This document shows positions 8,602 through 18,004 of a stretch of DNA of 35,831 bases, piece after piece. Both the position numbers and the translations under genes were made by a program. This DNA is from Paracoccaceae bacterium (GTDB lineage Bacteria > Pseudomonadota > Alphaproteobacteria > Rhodobacterales > Rhodobacteraceae). Each line of letters opens with the position of its first letter. Position 1 is the first letter of the stretch. The notes beneath the pieces are model-generated. The model saw nothing but the letters and a program-made list of their open reading frames with translations. It was not told the DNA's origin and searched no databases. The DNA is taken from the NCBI GenBank assembly GCA_028874915.1, contig JAPPHA010000068.1, positions 41,897 through 77,727 on the forward strand, given 5' to 3'.

Positions 8602-9603
8602 CTACATCATCACGTTGATGTCCTGGGCGGCCGCGATGTTGTCGACACCCACATCGCCCCTGAATTGGTCCCAGACGGGCTTCATCGCGTCGACCCATGC
8701 CTGGCGCTGTTCCGGCGTCAGCTCGCGGATGGTGCCGCCGTTGTCGATAATCGCCTGTCTCGCGGCCTGATTCACTGCGTAGGCCTCGCCATTGCGGGCG
8801 AGAGTGACCTCATTCAGGATCGTCAGGAACTGGTCGCGAACGCCCGCGTCAAGGCTCTCAAGCCAGTCCACCGAGGCCACGACCAGATAGTCGATAATGC
8901 CATGGTTGGTCTCGGTGATTCCGTCCTGAACTTCGAAGAACTTCTGGCCGTAGATGTTGGACCAGGTGTTTTCCTGGCCGTCGACGACGCCAGTCTGCAA
9001 CGCGCCGTAGACTTCGGAAAACGCCATCGGCTGCGGCGAAGCCCCGAGCGCTTCCATCTGCGCAACCAGGACGTCGGAGGGCTGGACTCGGAATTTCAGT
9101 CCGGCCGCATCACCGGGAAGCACGAGCGGCTTGTTGGCCGAGAATTGCTTCAGGCCGTTGTGCCAGAACTCGAGGCCCTGCAGTCCGCGGCGGTGCATTG
9201 AATCCTTCATCGCCTGGCCCGCTTCCGAATTCTGGAAACTGTCGACTGCCTTCATGTTCTTGAACATGAAAGGCAAGTCAAAGATGCGGAACTGCTTGGT
9301 GAAAGCCTCGAATTTCGAAAGCGACGGCGCCGCGAGTTGAACGTCGCCCTGCAGCATCGCTTCGAGCACCTGATCGTCATTGTAAAGCGTAGTGTTCGGG
9401 AAGACCTCCATGCACATGGTGCCGTCCATCTCGCCATTGACGCGCTCGGCCAGGAGTGTCGCAGCTATACCCTTCGGATGACGATCGGCATTGGTGACGT
9501 GGCTGAACTTGACGACGATCTCGTCGTCATCGCAACCGGCAATGGCACCGCCGGCGCCCAGTGCAAGGGCGATGGCCAAAACGACAGGGGTCAGGAATCT
9601 CAT
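8602..9603 (-). CDS. dctP: TRAP transporter substrate-binding protein (DctP)
   Basis: A 333-residue exported DctP-family protein. The ATG at 9603 is preceded by a strong GGAGGAG ribosome site; longer in-frame starts upstream are not supported. Residues 1-23 form a signal peptide ending in AIAG before a Cys. The mature protein starts with the family pattern VKFSHVTNADRHPKG. The substrate-site region GLKFRVQPSDVLVAQMEALG contains the conserved Arg that binds the ligand carboxylate, and GALQTGVVDGQENTWSNI is the diagnostic family motif. The ligand is therefore very likely an organic acid of the dicarboxylate or 2-oxo/hydroxy-acid type. The gene heads the dctPQM operon and is divergent from the CoA-transferase genes, hinting that the imported acid is metabolised as a CoA ester. 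That link is an inference. Confidence 0.93.
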   Translation of the reverse strand: MRFLTPVVLAIALALGAGGAIAGCDDDEIVVKFSHVTNADRHPKGIAATLLAERVNGEMDGTMCMEVFPNTTLYNDDQVLEAMLQGDVQLAAPSLSKFEAFTKQFRIFDLPFMFKNMKAVDSFQNSEAGQAMKDSMHRRGLQGLEFWHNGLKQFSANKPLVLPGDAAGLKFRVQPSDVLVAQMEALGASPQPMAFSEVYGALQTGVVDGQENTWSNIYGQKFFEVQDGITETNHGIIDYLVVASVDWLESLDAGVRDQFLTILNEVTLARNGEAYAVNQAARQAIIDNGGTIRELTPEQRQAWVDAMKPVWDQFRGDVGVDNIAAAQDINVMM

Positions 9604-10370
9604 TTTTTCTCCTCCGATTATTCCGCCGTGCGGCGGTGTTTCATGGCACTCGATTGCATAGCAGCGAGGGCCGCCGTGAAACAGCGGATGCGGGCGAATT
9701 CGAGAGGAAAACAATTTAAGTGTTGTAAAAACAGAAAGTTGTAGTGAACTTCTCGATGGAGATTCTCCTGCTGGACCCAATGCCTGTGCGGAAACCGTTA
9801 CACTGCAATTCAGCCGGTTTCGTGATGTATTGCGCTCCGACAGGCTTGATTCGCGAAGTTCGAGTTCCGGCCGATCTGGCCGTTCCGAATCGCCTTCGGC
9901 CTGTTCAACGTGAAATACGAGAAATCTCTCGGTGCGGGACGAAAAATCCTGTCACGGCTTTCAGGTGTCGAGAGCGCGATTTGCGGACGTTCGTTGTGGC
10001 AACGTCCCGGCGCACGGTCGAGTGGAGGGCATTTCTGTCCGCCCAGGCCAGGGATGGTTTTCTGCCAAACTTCTTGCCTTTTTCGAGTCGACCTGTGGGC
10101 TGGCTTCCGCCGATTGCTGTCCCGAATCTGCGTGTCAGTTGCTCGAATTCGGGACACATCAACGGAGCGCCGGTACATGACGAGCCCAATCACAGGAACT
10201 TTTGCCGTGCGCCGCGTTTGACCCTGCGACGAGCAATAGCCCGGGCCGGCAAGCGGACCAGCTTGACAGTGGGGTACCGATCAGGAAAAAGCCTCGGGAC
10301 CTGTCCTCGGGAATGGCCGCACAGGTCTGCGGGAACAGTTATCCCTGACGAACCGGTACCGGAGGTTTGC
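9604..10370. other. Divergent promoter region between dctP and the CoA-transferase genes
   Basis: About 770 bp without a supportable gene. The plus-strand frame that opens at 9744 and runs into the CoA-transferase is an unsupported N-terminal extension. AT-rich sequence at about 9700-9760 is a likely promoter zone for dctP. It includes AAGTT-N6-AACTT (9736-9751), a short inverted repeat that could be an operator half-site pair. No regulator gene is encoded here. Confidence 0.45.
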
Positions 10371-11066
10371 ATGAACAAGGTCTTCGCCTCCGCGCATGAG
10401 GCCCTCGACGGCCTCCTGTTCGACGGAATGTTTATTGCCGCCGGGGGCTTCGGTCTTTGCGGCATCCCGGAAAACCTGATTGCCGCCATACGCGATTTCG
10501 GGACAAAGGACCTGGTCGTCGCCTCAAACAATGCCGGAGTCGATGATTTTGGTCTTGGCGTGCTTCTGCAAACCCGCCAGGTGGCCAAGATGATTTCGTC
10601 ATACGTCGGAGAAAATGCCGAGTTCATGCGACAGTATCTCTCGGGAGAACTGGAGCTTGAGTTCAACCCCCAGGGGACGCTGGCCGAGCGGTTGCGGGCC
10701 GGCGGTGCCGGTATTCCCGGATTCTACACCCGGACCGGGGTCGGAACGATCATCGCCGAAGGCAAGGAACACAAGGAGTTCGACGGCGAAACCTATATCC
10801 TGGAACGGGGAATCGTCACCGACCTGTCGATCGTCAAGGCCTGGAAGGGCGACAATCAAGGGAATCTCGTCTACCGGAAGACGGCCCGGAACTTCAATCC
10901 GATGATCGCCACCTGCAGCCGGGTCTGCGTGGCTGAAGTCGAGGAGATGGTCGAGGTCGGCGACATCGATCCGGACCAAATCCACACGCCCGGAATCTTC
11001 GTCCAGCGGATCGTCAAGTGCGAGCACGAGAAGCGCATCGAACAGATCACGACGCGGGAGGGCTGA
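10371..11066 (+). CDS. scoA: 3-oxoacid CoA-transferase subunit A (SCOT alpha)
   Basis: A 231-residue alpha subunit of a family I CoA-transferase, succinyl-CoA:3-oxoacid (acetoacetate) CoA-transferase type. It moves CoA between an acyl-CoA donor and an acid acceptor in the cytoplasm. The ATG at 10371 has a GGAGG ribosome site 6 bases upstream. The family signature GGFGLCGIPENLI is at about residues 24-36. The characteristic FNPQGTLAERLRAGGAGIPGF and GDNQGNLVYRKTARNFNP segments follow. The whole length matches ScoA (about 230). It lies 3 bp upstream of the beta subunit, so the two are co-translated. An exact acyl specificity cannot be read from sequence; the paired TRAP transporter suggests a role in organic-acid use. 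Confidence 0.93.
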   Translation: MNKVFASAHEALDGLLFDGMFIAAGGFGLCGIPENLIAAIRDFGTKDLVVASNNAGVDDFGLGVLLQTRQVAKMISSYVGENAEFMRQYLSGELELEFNPQGTLAERLRAGGAGIPGFYTRTGVGTIIAEGKEHKEFDGETYILERGIVTDLSIVKAWKGDNQGNLVYRKTARNFNPMIATCSRVCVAEVEEMVEVGDIDPDQIHTPGIFVQRIVKCEHEKRIEQITTREG

Positions 11067-11069
11067 ACC

Positions 11070-11696
11070 ATGCCCTGGGACAGAAACCAGATGGCGCAAC
11101 GCGCGGCGCAGGAACTCGAGGACGGCAGTTACGTCAATCTCGGCATCGGCATCCCGACGCTGGTCTCCAACTTCATTCCGGACGACATCGACGTCACGCT
11201 GCAGTCGGAAAACGGCATGCTGGGAATGGGGCCCTTCCCGACGACCGACGAAGTTGACGCGGATCTGATCAACGCCGGCAAGCAAACGATTACCGAACTT
11301 GACAGGACTTCCTATTTTTCCTCTTCCGACAGCTTCGGGATGATCCGGGGCGGTCACATTGCCCTGGCCATTTTGGGTGCCATGGAAGTTGCGGAAAACG
11401 GTGACCTGGCGAACTGGATGATCCCCGGCAAGCTGGTCAAGGGCATGGGTGGCGCGATGGACCTGGTGGCCGGAGTCCGCAAGGTCGTCGTCCTGATGAG
11501 TCACACGAACAAGAAGGGTGAATCCAAGGTCTTGCGGCGCTGCACCCTGCCACTCACCGGCGCAGGCGTTGTGGACAGGATCATCACCGACCTCGGCGTC
11601 TTCGATGTTGTCGATGGCGGCCTTTCAATTGTCGAGACGGCACCGGGCGTCAGTCGCGCCGACATCGAGGCGGTTACCGAAGCAGCACTCGTCTGA
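11070..11696 (+). CDS. scoB: 3-oxoacid CoA-transferase subunit B (SCOT beta)
   Basis: A 208-residue beta subunit that carries the catalytic Glu of family I CoA-transferases. That Glu is E47 in the conserved [10 protein letters not shown] segment, where the covalent glutamyl-CoA thioester forms. [13 protein letters not shown] (about residues 23-35) and [14 protein letters not shown] are further family motifs, and [14 protein letters not shown] follows. The length is normal and the C-terminus is intact. It forms an operon with scoA. The helicase gene follows almost immediately on the same strand but belongs to an unrelated function. Confidence 0.94.
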   Translation: MPWDRNQMAQRAAQELEDGSYVNLGIGIPTLVSNFIPDDIDVTLQSENGMLGMGPFPTTDEVDADLINAGKQTITELDRTSYFSSSDSFGMIRGGHIALAILGAMEVAENGDLANWMIPGKLVKGMGGAMDLVAGVRKVVVLMSHTNKKGESKVLRRCTLPLTGAGVVDRIITDLGVFDVVDGGLSIVETAPGVSRADIEAVTEAALV

Positions 11697-11709
11697 TTGC
11701 ACGGCCCGA

Positions 11710-14226
11710 ATGGCCCGGTCGGCCCGCGCCATCCTGTCGGCCGCACCCGATCCTGACAATGTGAGCGGCACGAGAGAATGCCGCGACGACACGCCTCCCA
11801 GGACGCCCGAGCTCTCCGAGACCTTTGCTGCCTGGTTCGCCCGTCGCGGCTGGACACCGCATCCGCACCAGACACAACTCCTCGATGCGGCAAATGATCC
11901 GGCCGTCCTCCTGGTCGCTCCGACAGGCGGCGGCAAGACCCTGGCCGGTTTCCTGCCAACGCTCATGGAGCTCGAGTCAACGTCGGGGACAGGACTTCAC
12001 ACCCTGTATGTGTCGCCCCTCAAGGCCCTCGCCTCCGACGTCAGACGAAATCTCCTGCAGCCGGTCCGTGAACTCGGACTCGACATCCGGATCGAAACGA
12101 GAACGGGGGACACGGCGCCGGGTGTGAAGCGGCGCCAACGCATCGATCCGCCGGACCTGTTGCTGACCACGCCGGAGTCGCTGGCGCTTCTGTTGTCGCA
12201 CGCGGAGAGTTCCCGCCTCTTCGCGTCGCTTCGACGCGTGATCGTCGACGAAATTCACGCTCTCGCCGAGAGCCGCCGGGGCGACCAGCTGGCGCTGGCG
12301 CTGGCGCGACTGCAGGTCCTGTCGCCGGGAATGAAACGCATCGGGCTCTCGGCGACCGTCTCCGACGCGGCCGACCTGGGACGATTCCTCGCCGCCGCGC
12401 CACGCGACTGCCGGCTGCTCCTCGCCGATCCCGGGCCTCCACCGCGGATTTCGGTGCTCCGGACGGAAGGTCCGCCGCCCTGGTCCGGAGCTGGCGCCCT
12501 TTATGCCGTTCCCGCCGTTCTGGAGGAAATCCGCAAGGCTCGCACCGCCCTTGTCTTCATCAACACCCGGGCGCAGTCGGAGGTTTTCTTTCATGCGCTC
12601 TGGAAGGAGAATTCCGGAAATTTGCCGATCGCCATCCATCACGGCGCACTCTCCCGGGAAGCCCGGGACCGGGTCGAGGCGGCGATGGTCGCCGGCCAAC
12701 TTCGGGCCATCGTCTGCACGGGCACGCTTGATCTCGGAATCGACTGGGGTGACGTCGACCTGGTGATCCAGGTCGGGACACCGAAGAACATCCAGCGGTT
12801 GATTCAGCGAATAGGGCGCTCCAATCACCGCTACGACGCTCCGTCACGAGCCATTCTCGTTCCAGCCAATCGGTTCGAAGTCATTGAGTGCCAGGCCGCC
12901 CTGGAAGCGGCGGCGGCCCATGAACTCGACGGCGAGGCACGGGGCGCCGGTGCCGGCGACGTTCTTTGTCAGCACATTCTGATTCGCGCCGCCGCGGGAC
13001 CCTTCGATGCCGACGCCCTTTACCAGGAATCCAGGAAGGCCGGCCCCTATCGCGACCTGACCCGCGAAACGTTCAATGCCTGCCTGGAGTTCTGCGCGAC
13101 GGGCGGCTACGCCTTACGCCGCTATGATCGTTGGCAGCGCCTGAAACAGCGTCCCGACGGACAGTGGCAACTCCGGGATCCACGCCGGGCCCGGTCCATC
13201 CGAATGAACATCGGGACCATCATCGAGGAAGAGATGCTGGGGGTCCGGATGGGACGCCGGTATGGCAAACCCATTGGCCGTGTGGAAGAAGCCTTCGCGG
13301 CGACGCTTTCGTCCGGAGACACGTTCCTGATGGGCGGCCGGATCGTCCGATTCGACCGGCTCCGGGAGACCACTGTCGAGGTCTCGCCATCGTCCCACGC
13401 CCGGCCAAAAGTGGCGGTCTTCAGCGGAACGAAATTTTCCACTTCAATCCGCCTTTGCAATCGCGTCATTGCCCTCCTGCAGCACGACCGGCCGCCCGGA
13501 ATCCCGCCGCACACCCTCAGCTGGATCCAGCTCCAGCGCGAGGTTTCGAAACTGCCCCGTCCCGGTCGGCTCCTCGTCGAGAGCTTTCCACATCGAAAGA
13601 CAGCGTGCACCTGCATCTACGGTTTCGCCGGCAAGAACGCCCATCAGACCCTGGGCCTCCTGTTGACCCGTCGGATGGAAGCGACAGGGCTGCAGCCGAT
13701 CGGATTCGTCACCACCGATCATGCGCTGCTGATCTGGAGCCTCGATCCGGTGAACGATGCAGGGACATTGATCTCGCTCGCCGGAATCCGGACCGGCTTC
13801 GATGACTGGCTCGCCGGGAATGCCGTGATGAAACGGAGTTTCCGGAACGTGGCCATCATCTCGGGACTGATCGAACGCAACCTTCCAGGATCCCGCAAGA
13901 CCGGCCGGCAGACCACCGTTTCTTCGGATCTCCTCTATGATACGCTCCGAAAATACCAGCCGGACCACATGCTTCTCCGACTGACCCGGGAGGAGGCGAT
14001 GCGCGGAATCGTCGATTTCGCCCGAATCGAAGAGATGTTTGCCCGCAACCGCAGCCGGATCGACCATGTCATGACGAACCAGGTCACACCCTTCGCGGCC
14101 CCGTTGCTGCTGGAAGTCGGCCGCGTACCGATCGTTGCCGGAGGCGTCGAGCGGATGCTCCAGGAGAAAGCGGAAGCGCTGATGACAGAAGCCGGCCTGG
14201 ACATGATTTCAAGGGCCAGCCGATGA
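11710..14226 (+). CDS. Lhr-family ligase-associated DEXH-box DNA helicase
   Basis: About 838 residues from the ATG at 11710; a GTG at 11761 (821 residues) is equally plausible, and neither has a clear ribosome site. The longer frame back to 11518 overlaps scoB and is rejected. It is an SF2 helicase of the Lhr family, the short form known as ligase-associated DNA damage response helicase. Visible motifs: Walker A APTGGGKT (residues 70-77), Walker B/DEXH box DEIH (180-183), motif III LSATV, and the motif VI region QRIGRSNHR. Then come the winged-helix and Lhr-core domains, including GTIIEEEMLGVRMG and RLCNRVIALLQHDRPPG. The C-terminal part (EVGRVPIVAGGVERMLQEKA) is typical of this group. It overlaps the following pdeM-like gene by 4 bp. 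The DNA ligase and MBL-fold exonuclease that often accompany it are not in this window. Confidence 0.9.
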   Translation: MARSARAILSAAPDPDNVSGTRECRDDTPPRTPELSETFAAWFARRGWTPHPHQTQLLDAANDPAVLLVAPTGGGKTLAGFLPTLMELESTSGTGLHTLYVSPLKALASDVRRNLLQPVRELGLDIRIETRTGDTAPGVKRRQRIDPPDLLLTTPESLALLLSHAESSRLFASLRRVIVDEIHALAESRRGDQLALALARLQVLSPGMKRIGLSATVSDAADLGRFLAAAPRDCRLLLADPGPPPRISVLRTEGPPPWSGAGALYAVPAVLEEIRKARTALVFINTRAQSEVFFHALWKENSGNLPIAIHHGALSREARDRVEAAMVAGQLRAIVCTGTLDLGIDWGDVDLVIQVGTPKNIQRLIQRIGRSNHRYDAPSRAILVPANRFEVIECQAALEAAAAHELDGEARGAGAGDVLCQHILIRAAAGPFDADALYQESRKAGPYRDLTRETFNACLEFCATGGYALRRYDRWQRLKQRPDGQWQLRDPRRARSIRMNIGTIIEEEMLGVRMGRRYGKPIGRVEEAFAATLSSGDTFLMGGRIVRFDRLRETTVEVSPSSHARPKVAVFSGTKFSTSIRLCNRVIALLQHDRPPGIPPHTLSWIQLQREVSKLPRPGRLLVESFPHRKTACTCIYGFAGKNAHQTLGLLLTRRMEATGLQPIGFVTTDHALLIWSLDPVNDAGTLISLAGIRTGFDDWLAGNAVMKRSFRNVAIISGLIERNLPGSRKTGRQTTVSSDLLYDTLRKYQPDHMLLRLTREEAMRGIVDFARIEEMFARNRSRIDHVMTNQVTPFAAPLLLEVGRVPIVAGGVERMLQEKAEALMTEAGLDMISRASR

Positions 14227-15122
14227 CAGGCCGTTCGAAGGAGTCGACCCGTGACCGGTCAGCCCGGACGGCCAAGGCCACTGCGTCACGACCGCCAGCA
14301 TCCCGACACGGACGGACACCGCCCGGGACGCGTTTGGCTCCGGGTCGAGTCTACGATTTCACCTGGCAGAGTGAGACGATTGCAGCGCTGGCGGACGGTG
14401 GCCTCTGGTGGCCGGCACGGCGGCTGCTGGCAATCGCCGACTTGCATCTCGGCCGGTCCGGCCGGCTGGCACGGACTCGAGGCCTTTTGCTGCCCCCCTG
14501 GGAGACGCCCGAGACAATTGAACGGCTCACCGTGCTCATCGACGCACTCGACCCTGCGACTGTCGTCTGTCTCGGCGACAGTTTCGACGATGACGCGGCA
14601 GCGCGGGAACTGCGGAAGGAAGACCGGACGGCTCTCCTCGAAATGGCCACGGGTCGACGCTGGATCTGGGTCGCTGGCAACCATGACCCTGCCTGTCCCG
14701 CCACGGCGCGTTCTTCGGGAGAACGGCAGGAACCCACCGGTGACATCAACGCCGGGGACCGGCCATGGACCGCCCGTCTCGACCGTTTCGTCTCAGGATC
14801 GATTGTGTTTCGGCACATTGCCTCCGCTGAGGCCAAGGTTACGGGCGGGGAGATCTCGGGGCACTTTCATCCGAAACATCGCCTGTCGTCTCGTGGCGTC
14901 CGAATCACCAGGCCGTGTTTCCTGGTCAGCGACCGCCGGATCATCCTTCCCGCCTTCGGCCACTATACGGGCGGGCTGGATTGCTGTGAGCCGCCGTTCC
15001 CGGACCTGATCGGACCCCGGGCGATCGCTATCCTGACCGGAACGAAGGCCCTGCCCGTGCCCGTACGGTGTCCCGGCGCCCGGATTGGGCGAAACCCGAG
15101 GTCGGGAAGGGGCGGTTCGTGA
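14223..15122 (+). CDS. pdeM: Ligase-associated DNA damage response endonuclease PdeM (metallophosphoesterase)
   Basis: A calcineurin-like metallophosphoesterase, 299 residues. The start ATG overlaps the helicase stop in an ATGA arrangement, showing translational coupling. Metal-binding motifs in order: ADLHLG (D73, H75), GDSFDDD (D119), GNHD (N153, H154) and GHFHP (H214, H216). The core from about residue 50 to 275 matches PdeM, a phosphodiesterase/endonuclease associated with bacterial DNA ligase operons. PdeM proteins are usually nearer 220-240 residues. The extra length is a 45-residue Ser/Arg/Pro-rich N-terminal stretch and a basic C-terminal tail (CPGARIGRNPRSGRGG), which may be natural disordered extensions or a start set too far upstream. 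Confidence 0.88.
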   Translation: MTGRSKESTRDRSARTAKATASRPPASRHGRTPPGTRLAPGRVYDFTWQSETIAALADGGLWWPARRLLAIADLHLGRSGRLARTRGLLLPPWETPETIERLTVLIDALDPATVVCLGDSFDDDAAARELRKEDRTALLEMATGRRWIWVAGNHDPACPATARSSGERQEPTGDINAGDRPWTARLDRFVSGSIVFRHIASAEAKVTGGEISGHFHPKHRLSSRGVRITRPCFLVSDRRIILPAFGHYTGGLDCCEPPFPDLIGPRAIAILTGTKALPVPVRCPGARIGRNPRSGRGGS

Positions 15123-15194
15123 CGGGACCGCGAAGCCGCCGGCGCCTGGCGAAAGCTCGGACGCGCCGCGGTTTCTCTCCTGTGACAGCGGGAC

Positions 15195-16094
15195 TCAGAG
15201 CCACAGGTCGTCCGGGGGCTCGAGCCCACGGGCGCGGAAACAGGCGATCACCGTGTTGGCGAGCAGACAGGCAATGGTCATCGGGCCAACGCCCCCCGGA
15301 ACCGGCGTGATCGCTCCGGCCCTTTCCGACGCACTCGCGAAATGGACGTCACCGACGAGTCGGGTTTTCCCCTGGCCCCGTTCCGGGGCGGGAATACGAT
15401 TGATTCCGACATCGATAACGGTGGCCCCCTCTTTGATCCAGTCACCGCGAACCATTTCCGGGCGCCCGACCGCCGTCACCAGGATATCCGCCTGACGGCA
15501 GACCGACTTGAGATCGCGAGTCCGGCTGTGGGCAATGGTCACCGTGCAGTGGTTCTGGAGCAGCAGAGTCGCCATCGGCTTGCCGACGATATTGGACCGA
15601 CCGAGAACGACGGCCCGGAGCCCCGCCAACGAGCCGAGACGTTCGCGGAGCAGGATCAGGCAGCCCAGCGGTGTGCAGGGAATCATCGCCTCCTGGCCGG
15701 TCGCAAGCCGCCCGACATTGGCAATGTTGAAACCGTCGACGTCCTTTTCTGGCCTGATGGTGTTGATGGCAAGAGCCTCGCTCAGGTGATCCGGGAGTGG
15801 AAGCTGGCAGAGAATCCCGTGCACCTCCGGATCGTCGTTGATCAGACCCAGTGTCTCCAACAACTGCTCCTCACTGACCGAGGCCGAATGGAAGTATTCG
15901 AAGGTGGAAATGCCGGCTTCATTCGCCAGGCGGCGCTTGTTCCTGACATAGATCTCACTTGCCGGATCTTTGCCGACCAGCAAGACCGCCAGGCCCGGGC
16001 GCTGCCCCGTCCGCTCCAGCGCGTCGACGTGTTCCGCCACCCGGGCACGGAGCCGCTCGGCGACAACCGTTCCGTCAATTCTCTCTGCCGACAT
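15195..16094 (-). CDS. folD: Bifunctional methylene-THF dehydrogenase / methenyl-THF cyclohydrolase (FolD)
   Basis: A 299-residue FolD. It oxidises 5,10-methylene-THF to 5,10-methenyl-THF with NADP and hydrolyses that to 10-formyl-THF in the cytoplasm. The catalytic Lys is K53 in [14 protein letters not shown], the second signature [12 protein letters not shown] follows, and the nucleotide-binding [15 protein letters not shown] lies at about residues 166-180. The C-terminal signature [18 protein letters not shown] is intact. Length is normal (280-300). A GGGAG ribosome site lies about 12 bases before the ATG. It lies 174 bp downstream of fhs on the same strand and works on the product of that enzyme, so an operon is likely. 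Confidence 0.96.
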   Translation of the reverse strand: MSAERIDGTVVAERLRARVAEHVDALERTGQRPGLAVLLVGKDPASEIYVRNKRRLANEAGISTFEYFHSASVSEEQLLETLGLINDDPEVHGILCQLPLPDHLSEALAINTIRPEKDVDGFNIANVGRLATGQEAMIPCTPLGCLILLRERLGSLAGLRAVVLGRSNIVGKPMATLLLQNHCTVTIAHSRTRDLKSVCRQADILVTAVGRPEMVRGDWIKEGATVIDVGINRIPAPERGQGKTRLVGDVHFASASERAGAITPVPGGVGPMTIACLLANTVIACFRARGLEPPDDLWL

Positions 16095-16268
16095 GATGCG
16101 TTCTCAACTCCCGTTACGTTTGGACATTCGGCGCCTGCAACCGACTTCGCCACGCACAACCGAGCCCATGCCGAGCGAGACGCACACCCGGACCTGCTCT
16201 ACGTTGTCGGACGCCCGACGCCACCGACCCTCCATGGGTCCGCTTGCCCGGCGTCGATGTTCTCGTTC

Positions 16269-17945
16269 TCAGAACAACCCTTCGATGTCGCCGGATTCGT
16301 TGAGGCCAATGGCCTCGGCGGCCGGAACCCTGGGCAGGCCCGGCATTGTCATGATTTCGCCGCAAATGGCGACAATGAACCCGGCACCGGCCGCGAGCCG
16401 GACTTCCCGGATCGGGACCGAATGGCCATCCGGTGCACCCCGGAGATTGGGGTCGGTCGAAAAACTGTACTGGGTCTTGGCCATGCAAACCGGAAACTGT
16501 CCGTAGCCTTGACCCTCCCACTGCCGAAGCTGATCGCGGATGCGCTTGTCGGCCACCACCGCTTCGGCGCGGTAGATCTTCCGGGCGACGGTCTCGATCT
16601 TCTCCATGAGCGGCATGTCGTCGGGATAGAGCGGCCGGAATTGGCCTTCGCCTGAATCGGCGATCTCCGCGACCCGTGTTGCCAGATCGACCGTCCCGGC
16701 CGAACCCTGCTCCCAGTGCCGGCAAAGAATGGCTTCCACGCCCAGGCCGGCGCAATAGTTCCGGACGGCCTGGACTTCCGCCTCGGAGTCGGTGACGAAA
16801 TGGTTGATGGCAACCACGGCCGGCACGCCAAAACTCTTCACGTTTTCGATATGGCGGCCCAGGTTGGGACAGCCGTCCGTCACTGCCTGGACGTTTTCGG
16901 CATCGAGGTCGGCCCGCGCCACACCGCCGTTCATCTTCATGGCACGGACGGTTGCGACAATCACCACCGCCGAGGGTGCAAGTCCCGTCATCCGGCACTT
17001 GATGTTCATGAACTTTTCGGCGCCGAGATCGGCCCCGAAACCCGCCTCGGTGACCACATAATCCGCCAGCTTGAGGGCGGTTGTCGTGGCCGTCACCGAA
17101 TTGCAGCCATGGGCGATATTGGCGAAGGGGCCACCATGGACAAACGCCGGGTTGTTCTCGAGGGTTTGCACCAGATTGGGCTGAAGCGCCTGCTGGAGGA
17201 GAACCGTCATCGCCCCGTCGGCCTTGATATCGCGGCACCGGACCGGCGTCCGGTCGCGCCGGTACCCTATGATGATGTCGCCGAGGCGCCGTTGGAGATC
17301 GCCCAGGTCGCGCGCCAGGCAGAGTATGGCCATGACTTCCGAGGCGACCGTGATGTCGAAACCGGCCTGGCGCGGGAAACCGTTGGCAACGCCGCCGAGT
17401 GACGTGACAATGTCCCTCAGCGCGCGGTCGTTCATGTCAAGCACCCGGCGCCAGGTCACCCGCCTTAGATCGATCTCCAACGCGTTGCCCCAGTACACAT
17501 GGTTGTCGATCATCGCGCTCAGCAGGTTGTGAGCCGAGGTAATGGCATGGAAATCCCCCGTGAAGTGGAGGTTCATTTCCTCCATCGGAACGACCTGCGC
17601 CATGCCCCCGCCCGCCGCTCCGCCCTTCATGCCGAAACAGGGGCCGAGCGAGGCCTCGCGAATGCAGATGGCGGCGTTCTTGCCAATCCGGCAGAGCCCG
17701 TCACCGAGCCCAACGGTTGTTGTGGTCTTGCCTTCACCGGCCGGAGTCGGATTGATGGCGGTGACCAGTATCAGCCGGCCGTTGTCCCGTCCTGCCAGGG
17801 ACTGGATGAATTCGGCCGACACCTTTGCCTTGTCATGGCCGAACGGCAGCAGGCTCTCCGAGGGAATACCCAGCCGCATCCCGATGTCTTGAATCGGGCG
17901 TTTCTCTGCCGCCCGGGCGATTTCAATGTCGGATCTGTATGCCAT
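16269..17945 (-). CDS. fhs: Formate--tetrahydrofolate ligase
   Basis: A 558-residue 10-formyl-THF synthetase (formate + THF + ATP). The ATG at 17945 gives the normal family N-terminus ([18 protein letters not shown]); a TTG 8 codons earlier is possible but not needed. The ATP-binding loop is [13 protein letters not shown] at residues 67-79. Other signatures are [18 protein letters not shown], the [13 protein letters not shown] segment, and the C-terminal [19 protein letters not shown]. The protein is complete. It feeds folD just downstream. The untranslated leader can fold into a long stem that ends at this start codon, annotated separately, which points to control of translation initiation. 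Confidence 0.96.
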   Translation of the reverse strand: MAYRSDIEIARAAEKRPIQDIGMRLGIPSESLLPFGHDKAKVSAEFIQSLAGRDNGRLILVTAINPTPAGEGKTTTTVGLGDGLCRIGKNAAICIREASLGPCFGMKGGAAGGGMAQVVPMEEMNLHFTGDFHAITSAHNLLSAMIDNHVYWGNALEIDLRRVTWRRVLDMNDRALRDIVTSLGGVANGFPRQAGFDITVASEVMAILCLARDLGDLQRRLGDIIIGYRRDRTPVRCRDIKADGAMTVLLQQALQPNLVQTLENNPAFVHGGPFANIAHGCNSVTATTTALKLADYVVTEAGFGADLGAEKFMNIKCRMTGLAPSAVVIVATVRAMKMNGGVARADLDAENVQAVTDGCPNLGRHIENVKSFGVPAVVAINHFVTDSEAEVQAVRNYCAGLGVEAILCRHWEQGSAGTVDLATRVAEIADSGEGQFRPLYPDDMPLMEKIETVARKIYRAEAVVADKRIRDQLRQWEGQGYGQFPVCMAKTQYSFSTDPNLRGAPDGHSVPIREVRLAAGAGFIVAICGEIMTMPGLPRVPAAEAIGLNESGDIEGLF

Positions 17946-18004
17946 TGGTATCGAGCCCCATCTCTGCAATTCGTCTGATTATCCGGAGCAGCCTGTCGAT
18001 ACCA
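17946..18004 (-). promoter_or_regulatory. Candidate cis-regulatory leader stem of fhs
   Basis: On the minus strand the leader contains TGGTATCGA (18004-17996), 41 bases, then TCGATACCA (17954-17946), directly followed by the ATG of fhs at 17945. The arms are perfectly complementary over 9 bp, so the RNA can place the base just before the start codon inside a stem. Inside the loop, CUGC/GCAG or GCUCC/GGGGC pairings are possible and compete with each other. The second would also sequester the G-rich stretch that is the only candidate ribosome site. This is the architecture of a translation-controlling riboswitch or attenuator. Folate-sensing RNAs (THF-I, THF-II) are known upstream of folate genes, but I could not match a known consensus. 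Confidence 0.45.

Noticed and set aside
9744-10370. N-terminal extension of the CoA-transferase alpha subunit by about 209 codons
   Set aside because: The family N-terminus begins exactly at the ATG at 10371 with a good ribosome site; the upstream part is not protein-like.
11977-12828. 283-codon minus-strand frame inside the helicase
   Set aside because: Antisense shadow of a gene with intact helicase motifs.
15123-15194. Bidirectional terminator between pdeM and folD
   Set aside because: ACCGCG/CGCGGT arms with a loop of about 35 bases are too weak to claim a hairpin.
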